DNA from: Synechocystis sp. LKSZ1
GTDB taxonomy: Bacteria; Cyanobacteriota; Cyanobacteriia; Cyanobacteriales; Microcystaceae
Length of the DNA stretch: 64,000 nt
Direction: 5' to 3'
Assembly (NCBI RefSeq): GCF_040436315.1
Contig: NZ_AP031572.1
Span: 3,286,001 to 3,350,000 of the forward strand
Shown: positions 25,878 through 35,411 of the stretch, in pieces
Layout of the letters: every line of letters starts with the position of its first letter
Numbering within the stretch: the stretch's first letter is position 1
Program-made: the position numbers and the translations under genes
Notes under the pieces: model-generated
Databases searched by the model: none
Seen by the model: only the letters and a program-made list of their open reading frames with translations
What the model was told of the DNA's origin: nothing

Positions 25878-27608
25878 CTAGTAGTGACTGCCGGTTTTGC
25901 GATGGTGAACGGCGGTCAAGCTATCCGTATTGGCAACCCGTCCAGTACTGGCAGTACAGTAGACAATCCAGTGGTCGCTGGTCTCTAAGCGATGGGTCAC
26001 GGTGCACTCTAGGTAAGCCAAGGCCTCGGCCAAAATAGGAGAGCCGTTCTCGGCATCATAGGTGGCAATTCCGGCGAAACGGTCGGCTCCAGGGGGAAAC
26101 CGCTTGAGAAAATGCTTCATCAGTCGGTGATAGTTGCCTTCCTGGAGGACGTTAAGAACAAAACTATCACCTACCTGCAGTAGGGATTCGATGGCTCGGT
26201 CTTTGGCCACGGCCACGGCCACGCCCAAGGGCTGAAAACTCGCCTGAATCACCCAGGAGGCTAGCATGGCCCCGGTCACCTCCGCTTTGCGGGCCGTTAA
26301 GAGATAAAGGCCACTGCTAATACGGCCCAGGGCCTGGTCTAATTCAGCATCCAGATGGGCTTTTTGGGCACTACGGTCCCGATTTAACCACTGGCCGAGG
26401 TCAGTACCTGCTTCTTCGCAGAGTTTATCGGTGGCAGGGGAAGGGGCTTCTTTCACTAGAATGGGCGCAAAGGCCTCCGTCAGTCCCAATTCCTGGAAAC
26501 GATTCCGCAGGGGGTAGATCGGTTCATCGTGGCCGCCCCCGGTTTCAAACAGGCCAATTGCTTGCTTACGATTAGCCGCCGCAAGAATCGTACTGAGTAC
26601 TGGATGTAATCGGCTATTGTCTTCCTGGGGAGGCATGCCGACCACCAAACCCGCTGCATCGTGGACGAATTCCCGTACCTCATGGGAATCCACTGCAGCA
26701 AGATTGACCAGCTCTATGGCCGTACCGGTTTTATGGAGACCCTGGGCAATGGCGTGGGCCATGCGGTCGCTGAACCCGTAGTCTTCTAGATAAAAAACGG
26801 CCACAAAGGGTTCAGCTTGGGCCTGGGTTTCACTCCAGGTTCGGTAGCGCTCCAGCCACATTTCCTTGTGGTGTCGTAACAAGGGGCCATGGCCCGTTGC
26901 TACCAGGTTAATATCCAGAGGGTCTATCCGCTTTAGGGCCCCCAGCACCGACCGGGCATTGGGCCCCATCAGGCAGTCGTAATAGTACTGAAAGTCGGCC
27001 TCCAAAAGCCTGGGAACCTCGTCGTAGAGCGCATCATCGCAGTAGTGCATCCCAAAAACATCACAGGTATACAGCACTTCGGTTCCCCGGTCGTAGGTCA
27101 AAATAGTATCGGGCCAGTGGAGATTGGGGGCCGAAATAAACTCCAAACAATGGCCCTGGCCTAAATCCAGGCTGTCACCGCTCTTCACAGTCCAAGCATT
27201 GAAGGAACAATGTATCTGGCTCTGCAAAAACTGCATTGCGACCTTCGAGCCCACCACTGTTATCTGAGGCGCTATGGCCAATAGCTGTTGGATGAGGCCG
27301 CTGTGGTCAGGTTCGGTATGGTTAACGATCAGGTAGTCAATTTGGGCCGGGTCAATTAACTTCTGTAGAGAATCCAGGTAGAGAGCCTCAAATTTTTGAT
27401 GAGACGTATCAACGAGGGCTATCTTGTCACCCCGAATTAAAAATGAATTATAGGTAGTTCCATTTTGCAGTTCAAATTCTATATCGAAGCGGTCGCGATC
27501 CCAATCGAGGCAACGAATCGCCGTAGAATCCTGGGCAATGCTGGCCGTTTGCAACGTTAAGCGACTGGATCGGTTGGCTGTGCGGATCGAATCAGTCAAG
27601 ACAACCAT
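25878..27608 (-). CDS. flv4: flavodiiron protein Flv4
   Basis: A 576-residue diflavin protein and the first gene of the operon. The diiron site is complete in sequence: NHTEPDHSG (about 95-103), the acidic YTCDVFGMHYCDD and ATGHGPLLR. A flavodoxin-like domain (about 270-410; FYLEDYGFSDRMAHAIAQG) and a C-terminal flavin reductase-like domain (about 425-576) follow. Flv4 partners Flv2, whose diiron ligands are altered, in oxygen-dependent photoprotection at low CO2. A candidate LysR-type operator lies 130 bp upstream. Confidence 0.94.
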   Translation of the reverse strand: MVVLTDSIRTANRSSRLTLQTASIAQDSTAIRCLDWDRDRFDIEFELQNGTTYNSFLIRGDKIALVDTSHQKFEALYLDSLQKLIDPAQIDYLIVNHTEPDHSGLIQQLLAIAPQITVVGSKVAMQFLQSQIHCSFNAWTVKSGDSLDLGQGHCLEFISAPNLHWPDTILTYDRGTEVLYTCDVFGMHYCDDALYDEVPRLLEADFQYYYDCLMGPNARSVLGALKRIDPLDINLVATGHGPLLRHHKEMWLERYRTWSETQAQAEPFVAVFYLEDYGFSDRMAHAIAQGLHKTGTAIELVNLAAVDSHEVREFVHDAAGLVVGMPPQEDNSRLHPVLSTILAAANRKQAIGLFETGGGHDEPIYPLRNRFQELGLTEAFAPILVKEAPSPATDKLCEEAGTDLGQWLNRDRSAQKAHLDAELDQALGRISSGLYLLTARKAEVTGAMLASWVIQASFQPLGVAVAVAKDRAIESLLQVGDSFVLNVLQEGNYHRLMKHFLKRFPPGADRFAGIATYDAENGSPILAEALAYLECTVTHRLETSDHWIVYCTASTGRVANTDSLTAVHHRKTGSHY

Positions 27609-27738
27609 AGAGAGTTTCTATCCTCAATGATTAATTGATTTGCTTAGCTCTATGATTTCTTTCTCGACAGGATTTGTAAAATACCAATATCAAAAGCCAA
27701 AAATAAGTAAATCTAATCCAAAAAAACTTATTGTATTT

Positions 27739-27757
27739 ATTGATTAAATATCATTGA
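27739..27757 (-). promoter_or_regulatory. possible NdhR/CcmR-like operator upstream of flv4
   Basis: On the minus strand the site reads TCAATG, seven bases, ATCAAT. These are both perfect half-sites of the motif recalled for the LysR-type repressor NdhR (CcmR), TCAATG-N10-ATCAAT, but with 7 rather than 10 bases between. NdhR represses flv4-2 in Synechocystis. Partly overlapping it, ATCATTGAG and CTCAACGAT (27750-27770) form an imperfect inverted repeat, 8 of 9 matching. Spacing is the weak point. Confidence 0.45.
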
Positions 27758-27896
27758 GGATCTCAACGATAAGGAAAGGTGCTCAGAAAACCACCATTGG
27801 ACTTCTCCGGTGAAAATGGGTCAATTGCGCTAGGATGCAGTAGGCGCTGATTCATCAGGTCTGCCATGCTAGCTTTGCCAATCTTCAATTCTGTCT

Positions 27897-28712
27897 ATGT
27901 GCCGTTTGCTCGGGTATTTGGGAGCGCCGATTTCCTTAGAAAAACTTCTCTACCAACCAAAACATTCCCTCATTGTGCAGAGCTATCAACCGAAGGAAAT
28001 GACCGCCGGTCTCCTCAATGCCGATGGTTTTGGAGTGGGTTGGTACGATGACCGCCGGGCGATGGAACCCTTTCTCTACAAAAATATTCTGCCCATCTGG
28101 AGCGATATTAATCTCCCCCACCTGAGTCGTTACGTCGAATCTGGCTGCTTCTTGGGCTATGTCCGCAGCGCCACTCCTCCCCTCGCGGTGGATTTAACCA
28201 ATTGCCAACCCTTTAGCCACCAACAGCTACTTTTTATCCACAACGGCTTTATTAATCACTTTCGCACAAGCCTATATCGTCCCATTCGGAATTTACTGAG
28301 TGATGAAAGCTACCAGTTTATCCATGGCACCACAGACTCAGAACATATTTTTGCGCTGTTCCTCAATTTTTTACAGCAGTCTCCCCATTTATCTCTGGCA
28401 GAAGCTTTGCAGGAGACCCTATTGACCCTCACCCATCTAGCCAAGGCCCGGCACACCTATTTCTCCGCTAACATCATCATTAGTGATGGCCAACAATTGG
28501 TGGCGAGTCGTTACGCCAACCGCAGCCCGATCCCTAGTCTCTATTGGTTAGCAGCAACGGAGGAATTGGCCCCAGGGGTGATTGTGGCCTCAGAGCCGCT
28601 ATTTGACGGGCCTTGGCAGGCTTGTTTACCCCATAGCTTGCTTCAAGTGGATCCTTCTGGCCAAGTAAAAACCACAACCCTGGACTTTGGGGCCACCGTC
28701 CCTTTGCGGTGA
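27897..28712 (+). CDS. class II glutamine amidotransferase, EgtC-like
   Basis: A 271-residue Ntn-hydrolase. MCRLLGYLG places the catalytic nucleophile at C2 after methionine removal. [36 protein letters not shown] (read in parts) and [14 protein letters not shown] are the family marks. In ergothioneine synthesis EgtC removes the gamma-glutamyl group from hercynyl-gamma-glutamylcysteine sulfoxide. No egtB or egtD lies nearby, and the related YafJ family has similar motifs, so the exact substrate is uncertain. It is divergent from flv4. Confidence 0.78.
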   Translation: MCRLLGYLGAPISLEKLLYQPKHSLIVQSYQPKEMTAGLLNADGFGVGWYDDRRAMEPFLYKNILPIWSDINLPHLSRYVESGCFLGYVRSATPPLAVDLTNCQPFSHQQLLFIHNGFINHFRTSLYRPIRNLLSDESYQFIHGTTDSEHIFALFLNFLQQSPHLSLAEALQETLLTLTHLAKARHTYFSANIIISDGQQLVASRYANRSPIPSLYWLAATEELAPGVIVASEPLFDGPWQACLPHSLLQVDPSGQVKTTTLDFGATVPLR

Positions 28713-28740
28713 AAATCAGACTCATGGCCCTTAATCGTAG

Positions 28741-29172
28741 TTAAGCCGTAACAGCCATCAGGCTGTTGTCTTGCTTAAACATATCCGAGGGCATAATTTT
28801 CTCAATAACGCAGTGGTGCATCCAGTTGATTTCGTAGGCACCAAAGTAAGAATGAACTAAAAGATGCAGCCCATTGCTATACATCCGCTTGATAATCGTT
28901 TCTCTAAACCAGTCTTCCTTGCTGGCGTAACCGTCTAACTCTACGGAAAACACAAGATTAACGTAGCGGTCACAGAGGGCCTCCCCCGTCGGCAGTTTTT
29001 CGACATAACCGAGCTTCCGAGCCACTTGAATATTGAATAGCACCGTCTCAAAGGTTTCCTGGGGGTCAGTGGTGCCACAAATATGGGTGGCCCGACTGGC
29101 GAGTAGGAGGGGAATAGCAGACTCTTGGGTTCTCTGAAAATCCTGCGTAATGCGGGCGATTAAGCTATCCAT
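28741..29172 (-). CDS. conserved cyanobacterial protein of unknown function
   Basis: A 143-residue protein from the ATG at 29172; a TTG two codons upstream is less likely. It has no signal peptide or membrane helix. Seemingly structured parts are MDSLIARITQDFQRTQESAI, LLASRATHICGTTDPQETFE and the histidine-rich YEINWMHHCVIEKIM near residue 118. I do not recognise the family. The reading frame is clean and its codon use matches the neighbours, so it is probably real. Confidence 0.6.
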   Translation of the reverse strand: MDSLIARITQDFQRTQESAIPLLLASRATHICGTTDPQETFETVLFNIQVARKLGYVEKLPTGEALCDRYVNLVFSVELDGYASKEDWFRETIIKRMYSNGLHLLVHSYFGAYEINWMHHCVIEKIMPSDMFKQDNSLMAVTA

Positions 29173-29771
29173 AGTCAAACCCTTCGTTAAATAAATTAAT
29201 CATGAGTTTAGCGGCTTACGGCTGATAGTCTACAGAGTCTTTTCGCATGGTTTTGTAGCCAATTACTCACAAGCAGGAAAGAAATTATAAAGGAAACATA
29301 AAAAAGTAGTATTTTTCTGGTTGGCGGCTCGGTTTTTCCTGAAAAATAAGCAATGCATGGTTTAACTCTATCGTTAAATCGTCAAGCAAAGATTCTATAA
29401 TTTGACCTTATGAATTTGATTAGTCGGTTTTTGTATCTGTACTCAAAAGAGGCTTATCTGATGCCACAAGGGGTCAGACTAAATCGCGGGGGCAGAAGGA
29501 TCGCAATCTGAATTCATTGTCATGAACCGGTTTTCACACCCGAAGAAAAAAGACGACTCAAATCCTTGTCCAGGAGGAGTCTTCGCCCCAGATCGGTCAC
29601 TAAAAGACTAGTCCCGATGGTGCTGGACTCCGATTAGCGGCGGCCTTGAGTTGACGAAAAAAGATATGGAGTTTGCCTCAAACCAGCTTGTTTAGATTGC
29701 AGTGATTGAAGAAGGAATCGATATCCCTCCCATGGCACAGTAGAAGAAGCAAAGACTGTAGCCCCTTAGCC
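29173..29771. other. intergenic region, about 600 bp, no gene seen
   Basis: The stretch between the unknown minus-strand gene and 5-oxoprolinase holds no convincing reading frame, tRNA or terminator. The first 250 bases are AT-rich and should contain the promoter of the upstream minus-strand gene; the rest is of mixed composition. An in-frame extension of the oxoprolinase frame up to 29706 is present but has no family similarity. Confidence 0.5.
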
Positions 29772-32700
29772 ATGACCAAATTCTACGTTGACCGAGGCGG
29801 AACCTTTACCGATATTGTCGCGATTACCCAGAACTTAGTAGTGGCTAAGCGTTGTCGAGAAGACCGTCGCTTTAGTTGCTTTCCGCTACCCCAGGGCCAG
29901 ACGGTAATTCTCTATAAACTGTTGTCGGAGAACCCAGAACGGTATCCAGATGCGGTGATTCAAGGAATTCGAGATATTTTAGGCCTTTCTGCTGACGAAC
30001 CGATTTCTCCGTCTCTGGTCAAAGCCGTCAAAATGGGAACGACGGTGGCCACCAATGCTCTGCTAGAACGTAAGGGAGAGCCAGTCCTGTTGGTGATAAC
30101 CCAGGGCCTGGGGGATGCCCTCCAGATTGGTTATCAAGACCGTCCCGACCTCTTTGCCCTCCAGATTCACAAGCCCAGTCCGCTCTACGCCCAGGTGGTG
30201 GAAGTTGAGGAACGTCTGGATGCGGCGGGCCACGTACTGGTTCCCCTCAATCTAGCCCAGGCCGAGCAAGCCTTACGAACGGCCTATGTCCAGGGCCTAC
30301 GAAGTTGTGCCATCGTCTTGATGCACGCCTATCGTTATCCGGCCCATGAGTTGGCCTTGGCAGAACTGGCCCGTCAGATCGGTTTTGAGCAAATTTCCCT
30401 CTCTTCAGAAGTAAGTCCCCTGATTAAACTGGTCTATCGGGGGGATACCACGGCGGTGGATGCCTATCTGTCGCCGATCCTGAAACGTTATGTCCAGCAA
30501 GTACAGGGCCAACTCCCTGGCGTATCTTTACAGTTTATGCAATCCCACGGGGGCCTCATTGACGCCCCCCATTTTCGCGGCAAGGATAGTATCCTGTCCG
30601 GGCCAGCTGGGGGCCTGGTGGGGGCCGTGAAAACGGCCCAGCGAGCAGGCTTTGAGAAGATGATTAGCTTTGATATGGGCGGAACTTCGACGGACGTGGC
30701 CCATTTCAGCGGCGAGTACGAACGGCTCTGGGAAACGGAAATTGCTGGGGTACGGATGCGGGTTCCGAGTTTGGCTATTCATACCGTGGCGGCAGGCGGG
30801 GGTTCCATTCTGCATTTTGACGGCCAGCGCTATCAAGTCGGCCCCGATTCCGCTGGTGCTAATCCCGGCCCGGCTAGTTATCGTCGGGGTGGGCCGTTAA
30901 CGGTCACTGATGCTAATGTTCTACTGGGGCGGCTCCAGACAGATTATTTTCCTGCGCTTTTTGGCCCTCAGGCCAATTTACCGTTAGATGCCGCCATCGT
31001 GCGGACTCAGTTCGAGCAATTGGCCCAAACCATTCAACAGGCAACGGGCCTTGCCACCTCCCCAGAAAGCGTGGCGGAAGGCTTTTTGGCCATTGCCATT
31101 GAAAACATGGCCAACGCCATCAAAAAAATTAGTCTCCAGCGGGGCTATGATGTCAGCGACTACGTTCTCTGCTGTTTTGGCGGAGCCGGGGGCCAGGTCG
31201 TTTGTCGCCTAGCAGATAGTTTGGGGATGGCTCGTATTTTGATTCATCCCTACGCCGGGGTCTTGTCGGCCTATGGCATGGGCCTAGCAGAACAGCGGGT
31301 ATTAACGGCCATGACCATTGAGGCGCCCCTAACGGCAACTCTGTTAACGAGCCTCCAGTCGGCCTATCAGCAACTGGAGCAGAGGACTCTTCCCGACGGC
31401 CTTCCCCCCCAGGCCAACGGGGAGCAGATGATTCAGCAAATTGAACTCAAGTACGAAGGCACCGACACCAGCCTCGGCCTGGATTTTGTCCCGGATCTGG
31501 CCCACCTCCAGCAAAAATTTAGCCAACTCCACCAGCAACGCTACGGCTTTCTCCAGGCCGATAAGGCCCTGTGGGTTGCGGCCATCACCGTCGAGCGTAT
31601 TGAACGTCTCGATTGTCCCCCGGAACCCATCTGGCAAGATTTAGGAAAAAGCGCGGAACCGATTGAGCAGGTCCCGTTCTATGACCAAGGCCGATGGCAG
31701 ACAGCCCCGGTTTATCAGCGCGATCAACTCCAGTCGGAACAGACTATTATCGGCCCGGCCTTGATTGTGGAGGGAACCAGTACTATCGTGATTGAAGTTG
31801 GTTGGCAGGCCCGGTTGGGATCTCCTTTAGAGAATCAGCCGCAACCCTGTTATCTGCTCCTAGAAAAATGCTCCCCCGTCCCCCCAGCGATTTCCCCAGC
31901 ATCTTCAGCGACTCAGGCTGGCCACTGTGACCCAGTTCGATTGGAAATTTTTAGTAATCTCTATCAATTTATTGCTGAGCAGATGGGGATTATACTCCAA
32001 CAAACAGCGGCTTCAGTGAATATCAAAGAGCGCCTCGATTTCTCCTGTGCGATTTTTGACCAAAAGGGAGATTTAGTCGCCAATGCGCCCCATATCCCGG
32101 TTCATCTTGGTTCCATGAGTGAAAGCGTTAAAGCTCTCCTTACTGACCCCAAAGTCACGCTTCAACCGGGGAATGTCTATCTTTCTAATAATCCCTACAA
32201 CGGCGGAACCCATCTCCCCGATGTGACGGTGATTACCCCCATGTTCGATGCCCAAGGAGAAACGATTCTCTTTTATCTGGCTTCCCGGGGCCATCAAGCC
32301 GATATTGGCGGCATCAGTCCTGGCTCCATGCCGGCCCATAGTCAGGATATTCGCGAAGAAGGGATCCTCTTTGACAATGTTCTGCTGGTGCAACAAGGGG
32401 AATTTCAAGAAATAGCGATTCGGCAATTACTGAACACCGGGCCCTATCCGGCGCGTAATCCTGAACAAAATATCGCCGATTTTAAGGCCCAAATTGCAGC
32501 CAATAACCGGGGCCAGTTGGCCCTAAGGCAAATGGTCGAACAGTATGGACTTTCTCTCGTCCAGGCCTATATGGGCCATGGGCAAGATTATGCCGAGACC
32601 TGTGTCCGCCAGGCCCTTGGCCGACTCCGTTCTGGGGCCTTTCGCGTTGAGTTGGACAATGGCCTACAGATTCAAGTGAGGATTACGGTCGATTCCCAAC

Positions 32701-33455
32701 GACGAGAAGCGGTGATTGATTTTACTGGCACCTCTCCCCAGGGGGCCCATAATTTCAATACTCCGCGGGCCGTTGTCCAGGCCGTGGTGCTTTACGTTAT
32801 TCGGACATTGGTGGCGGAAAATATTCCCCTTAATGCCGGTTGTCTCAAGCCGTTGCATCTGATTATTCCAGAGGGTTCCCTACTAAATCCCCAGTTTCCG
32901 GCGGCCGTCGTGGCCGGTAACGTGGAAACGTCCCAAGCCCTTGCCAATGCTCTTTACGGGGCCCTGGGCCGTTTAGCGGCTAGCCAAGGCACGATGAATA
33001 ATCTTAGTTTTGGCAATGAAAACTATCAATATTATGAAACTATTGCGGGAGGAAGTGGGGCAGGGCCAGATTTTGCCGGTACGGATGCCGTGCAGACCCA
33101 CATGACCAATTCTCGAATTACCGACCCGGAAATTCTCGAAGCCCGCTTCCCTGTGATTTTAGAGCAGTTTGCAATTCGGCCCCAGAGTGGCGGAACCGGC
33201 CAGTATCCAGGGGGCAATGGCGTGATTCGGCAACTCCGCTTTCGAGAAGCCATGCAGGTTTCTCTATTATCCAACAATCGTCGGGTGGTCCCTTTTGGCC
33301 TAGCCGGGGGCCAGCCAGGCCAGGTTGGCCAGAATCAGGTGATACGGGCGAATGGAGAAATCCAAGCATTAGAGGGGTGTAGCCAAGTGGCCCTGCAAGC
33401 GGGGGATCGCCTCAGAATTAGCACCCCTGGCGGTGGTGGCTATGGGGCCAGGTAA
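29772..33455 (+). CDS. 5-oxoprolinase, ATP-hydrolysing (fused hydantoinase A/B)
   Basis: A 1227-residue protein from the ATG at 29772, where family homology begins (MTKFYVDRGGTFTDIVAI). The N-terminal hydantoinase A/oxoprolinase half (about 1-700) has the DRGGTFTD phosphate loop, MGTTVATNALLER, SGPAGGLVGA and FDMGGTSTDV. The C-terminal hydantoinase B half (about 735-1225) has NNPYNGGTHLPD and ends RISTPGGGGYG. It opens 5-oxoproline to glutamate at the cost of ATP, completing the gamma-glutamyl cycle; a cyclotransferase lies at 9.3 kb. The length fits eukaryote-like OPLAH. Confidence 0.92.
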   Translation: MTKFYVDRGGTFTDIVAITQNLVVAKRCREDRRFSCFPLPQGQTVILYKLLSENPERYPDAVIQGIRDILGLSADEPISPSLVKAVKMGTTVATNALLERKGEPVLLVITQGLGDALQIGYQDRPDLFALQIHKPSPLYAQVVEVEERLDAAGHVLVPLNLAQAEQALRTAYVQGLRSCAIVLMHAYRYPAHELALAELARQIGFEQISLSSEVSPLIKLVYRGDTTAVDAYLSPILKRYVQQVQGQLPGVSLQFMQSHGGLIDAPHFRGKDSILSGPAGGLVGAVKTAQRAGFEKMISFDMGGTSTDVAHFSGEYERLWETEIAGVRMRVPSLAIHTVAAGGGSILHFDGQRYQVGPDSAGANPGPASYRRGGPLTVTDANVLLGRLQTDYFPALFGPQANLPLDAAIVRTQFEQLAQTIQQATGLATSPESVAEGFLAIAIENMANAIKKISLQRGYDVSDYVLCCFGGAGGQVVCRLADSLGMARILIHPYAGVLSAYGMGLAEQRVLTAMTIEAPLTATLLTSLQSAYQQLEQRTLPDGLPPQANGEQMIQQIELKYEGTDTSLGLDFVPDLAHLQQKFSQLHQQRYGFLQADKALWVAAITVERIERLDCPPEPIWQDLGKSAEPIEQVPFYDQGRWQTAPVYQRDQLQSEQTIIGPALIVEGTSTIVIEVGWQARLGSPLENQPQPCYLLLEKCSPVPPAISPASSATQAGHCDPVRLEIFSNLYQFIAEQMGIILQQTAASVNIKERLDFSCAIFDQKGDLVANAPHIPVHLGSMSESVKALLTDPKVTLQPGNVYLSNNPYNGGTHLPDVTVITPMFDAQGETILFYLASRGHQADIGGISPGSMPAHSQDIREEGILFDNVLLVQQGEFQEIAIRQLLNTGPYPARNPEQNIADFKAQIAANNRGQLALRQMVEQYGLSLVQAYMGHGQDYAETCVRQALGRLRSGAFRVELDNGLQIQVRITVDSQRREAVIDFTGTSPQGAHNFNTPRAVVQAVVLYVIRTLVAENIPLNAGCLKPLHLIIPEGSLLNPQFPAAVVAGNVETSQALANALYGALGRLAASQGTMNNLSFGNENYQYYETIAGGSGAGPDFAGTDAVQTHMTNSRITDPEILEARFPVILEQFAIRPQSGGTGQYPGGNGVIRQLRFREAMQVSLLSNNRRVVPFGLAGGQPGQVGQNQVIRANGEIQALEGCSQVALQAGDRLRISTPGGGGYGAR

Positions 33456-33567
33456 TACCAAATCTTCAAGTTGAAGCTACAGATTTTTACCCCTCCGCCT
33501 CCGGCACCTCCCCTTGCTAAGGGGACAGTGGGGTCATTTGTGTAGTTAGATTTCAGAGATTTGGTAT
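33455..33567. mobile_element. possible MITE-like element bounded by 11-bp inverted repeats
   Basis: ATACCAAATCT at 33455-33465 is the perfect reverse complement of AGATTTGGTAT at 33557-33567. The enclosed 91 bases are non-coding and include a CCTCCGCC/CACCTCCCC-rich block with CTTGCTAAGG. Elements ending in (A)ATACCAAAT are common small non-autonomous elements in cyanobacteria. The left end coincides with the last base of the oxoprolinase stop codon. No target duplication could be confirmed. Confidence 0.45.
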
Positions 33568-33591
33568 AATTTCGTCTGAAGTATTTGCATT

Positions 33592-33616
33592 AAAAAACGC
33601 CTTCTCTGGGAAGGCG
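33592..33616 (-). terminator. rho-independent terminator of moeB
   Basis: CGCCTTC at 33598-33604 and GAAGGCG at 33610-33616 make a perfect 7-bp stem with a 5-base loop. Six A residues at 33592-33597 become a U6 tract on the minus strand, just after the moeB stop at 33650. Confidence 0.9.
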
Positions 33617-33649
33617 AATCCTGTCGTTGGTGGAAATCAGAGTTTAGAT

Positions 33650-34828
33650 TTAGTACTGCGTAACACTGGAATCGACCTCTTTACTCCAGGCCGTTATGCC
33701 GCCTTTGACGTTGATCCCTTCGATGCCAGCTTCCTTGAGGAGAGTTAACGCCTTGGCCGAGCGCCCTCCCATTTTGCAATGGGCAATTAAAATTCCCTCG
33801 TGGCCATCCAGCAGTTCCTTCACCTTTTCAATGCCGTGGCCAGCCTCAATATCTGGTAGAGGAACCAAGACCGAGCCAGGAATCCGGGCAATATCATATT
33901 CATTGGGGTTGCGGACATCCAACAAAATAAAGTCTTTGTCTTGACGCTCCATCAGGGCCTTCAATTCCAGCACCGTCATCTCAGATAGTGCAGAAGATTC
34001 CGCTACTTCTGCCGCCTTAGCCTGGGGAATGCCACAGAACTGCTCGTAATCAATCAGCTTTTCAATGACAGGGCGTTCGGGATTGGGACGCAACCGCAGT
34101 TCCCGGAATTTCATCTCCCAAGCATTAAATAACAACAGACGGCCGCTGAGGGTATTCGGAGCTCCGAGGATAATTTTTAAGGCTTCTGTCGCCTGAATTG
34201 TACCGATAATCCCTGGTAAAACGCCGAGAACCCCCCCTTCGGCACAGGAGGGCACCATTCCTGGTGGGGGCGGTTCGGGGTAGAGGTCACGGTAGTTGGG
34301 GCCATCCTGATAGTTAAAGACCGTTGCCTGGCCCTCAAAGCGGAAGATAGAGCCGTAGACATTGGGCTTGTTCAAGAGCACACAGGCATCGTTGGTTAGA
34401 TAACGGGTGGGAAAGTTATCCGTACCATCAATCACAATATCGTAGGGCCGAATAATATCTAGGGCATTACTGGCGGTGAGTTGAGTTTCGTAGAGGTCAA
34501 CCTGACAGTAGGGATTAATTTCCAGAATGCGGTGTTTCGCCGACTCGATCTTTGGTTTCCCGACCCAGGAAGTGCCGTGGATGATCTGGCGTTGTAGGTT
34601 GGAATGATCGACAATGTCAAAATCAATAATGCCAATCCGGCCAATCCCAGCGGCGGCGAGGTAGAGAAGAAGAGGAGAGCCAAGGCCCCCTGTTCCGATA
34701 CAGAGGATGCTAGCGGCCTTGATTCGTTTTTGTCCGTCTAGCCCTACTTCCGGCAAAATAATGTGGCGAGAATAACGTTGATAGTCGTCGGGAGAGAGTT
34801 CAATCTCTGCTAAGTTTGGATTAAGCAT
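33650..34828 (-). CDS. moeB: molybdopterin-synthase adenylyltransferase MoeB with rhodanese domain
   Basis: A 392-residue ThiF/MoeB-type E1-like protein. The ATP-binding loop GTGGLGSP is at 45-52, DGTDNFPTRY follows, and CAEGGVLGVLPGIIG is the region around the adenylation site. A C-terminal rhodanese domain (about 280-392) has the catalytic loop CKMGGRSAKA with C351. Such fusions adenylate and may sulfurate the C-terminus of small ubiquitin-like carriers (MoaD, ThiS and relatives). Which carrier it serves here is not shown by context. A strong terminator follows. Confidence 0.9.
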   Translation of the reverse strand: MLNPNLAEIELSPDDYQRYSRHIILPEVGLDGQKRIKAASILCIGTGGLGSPLLLYLAAAGIGRIGIIDFDIVDHSNLQRQIIHGTSWVGKPKIESAKHRILEINPYCQVDLYETQLTASNALDIIRPYDIVIDGTDNFPTRYLTNDACVLLNKPNVYGSIFRFEGQATVFNYQDGPNYRDLYPEPPPPGMVPSCAEGGVLGVLPGIIGTIQATEALKIILGAPNTLSGRLLLFNAWEMKFRELRLRPNPERPVIEKLIDYEQFCGIPQAKAAEVAESSALSEMTVLELKALMERQDKDFILLDVRNPNEYDIARIPGSVLVPLPDIEAGHGIEKVKELLDGHEGILIAHCKMGGRSAKALTLLKEAGIEGINVKGGITAWSKEVDSSVTQY

Positions 34829-34940
34829 AGGCGTTACCTACGGGAATTAATCGAGCCTTACAACCGTAGGAAAATAACCATTCTACTGTTTTTTGTCTGC
34901 TCTTGACTTTTTCTGTCCTTCTACTTTTCTCAAAATTCCG

Positions 34941-35324
34941 ATGGCTGATCCCAAAAACGTCCTAGGAAAATCTTTGCAATGTTGTTGCCAATCCCCTCGT
35001 ACCGGTTTTTATCGTGATGGGTATTGCCAAACAGGGCCCGATGATTTTGGGCGGCATGTGGTGTGCGCCCAGATGACGGCAGAGTTTTTGGCCTTTACCC
35101 AGGCCCGAGGCAATGATCTGTCCACGCCGATTCCTGCCTATCAATTTCCTGGCCTGAAACCGGGAGATAAATGGTGTCTCTGTGCCAGTCGGTGGCAAGA
35201 AGCAAGGGAAGCGGGTATTGCCCCTCCCGTCGATCTCCACGCAACCCATGAAAAGGCCCTGGAGATCATTGCTCTAGAAGACTTGATTACCCATGCCTTG
35301 CCGAGCAATGGTGCAAATGCCTAG
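34941..35324 (+). CDS. DUF2237 family protein
   Basis: A 127-residue protein from the ATG at 34941. The pattern NVLGKSLQCCCQSPRTGFYR, then GYCQTGPDDFGRHVVCAQMT, then FPGLKPGDKWCLCASRW and the APPVDLHATHEKAL end defines DUF2237, a widespread family of unknown function. Seven cysteines, three of them adjacent, suggest metal or redox chemistry, but this is not established. It stands alone, convergent with the str operon. Confidence 0.85.
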   Translation: MADPKNVLGKSLQCCCQSPRTGFYRDGYCQTGPDDFGRHVVCAQMTAEFLAFTQARGNDLSTPIPAYQFPGLKPGDKWCLCASRWQEAREAGIAPPVDLHATHEKALEIIALEDLITHALPSNGANA

Positions 35325-35352
35325 AAACTTGGCCCAGTTGGCCCTGTAACAG

Positions 35353-35378
35353 AAAACCCCACTAATGATTGAGTGGGG
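35353..35378 (-). terminator. terminator of the str operon
   Basis: CCCCACT at 35357-35363 and AGTGGGG at 35372-35378 form a perfect 7-bp stem. On the minus strand it is followed by TTTT (35353-35356). It lies 34 bp after the rpsJ stop and may also slow read-through from DUF2237 on the other strand. Confidence 0.82.
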
Positions 35379-35411
35379 CTAGATCAAAGATATTTGATTT
35401 TCTTATAATTT

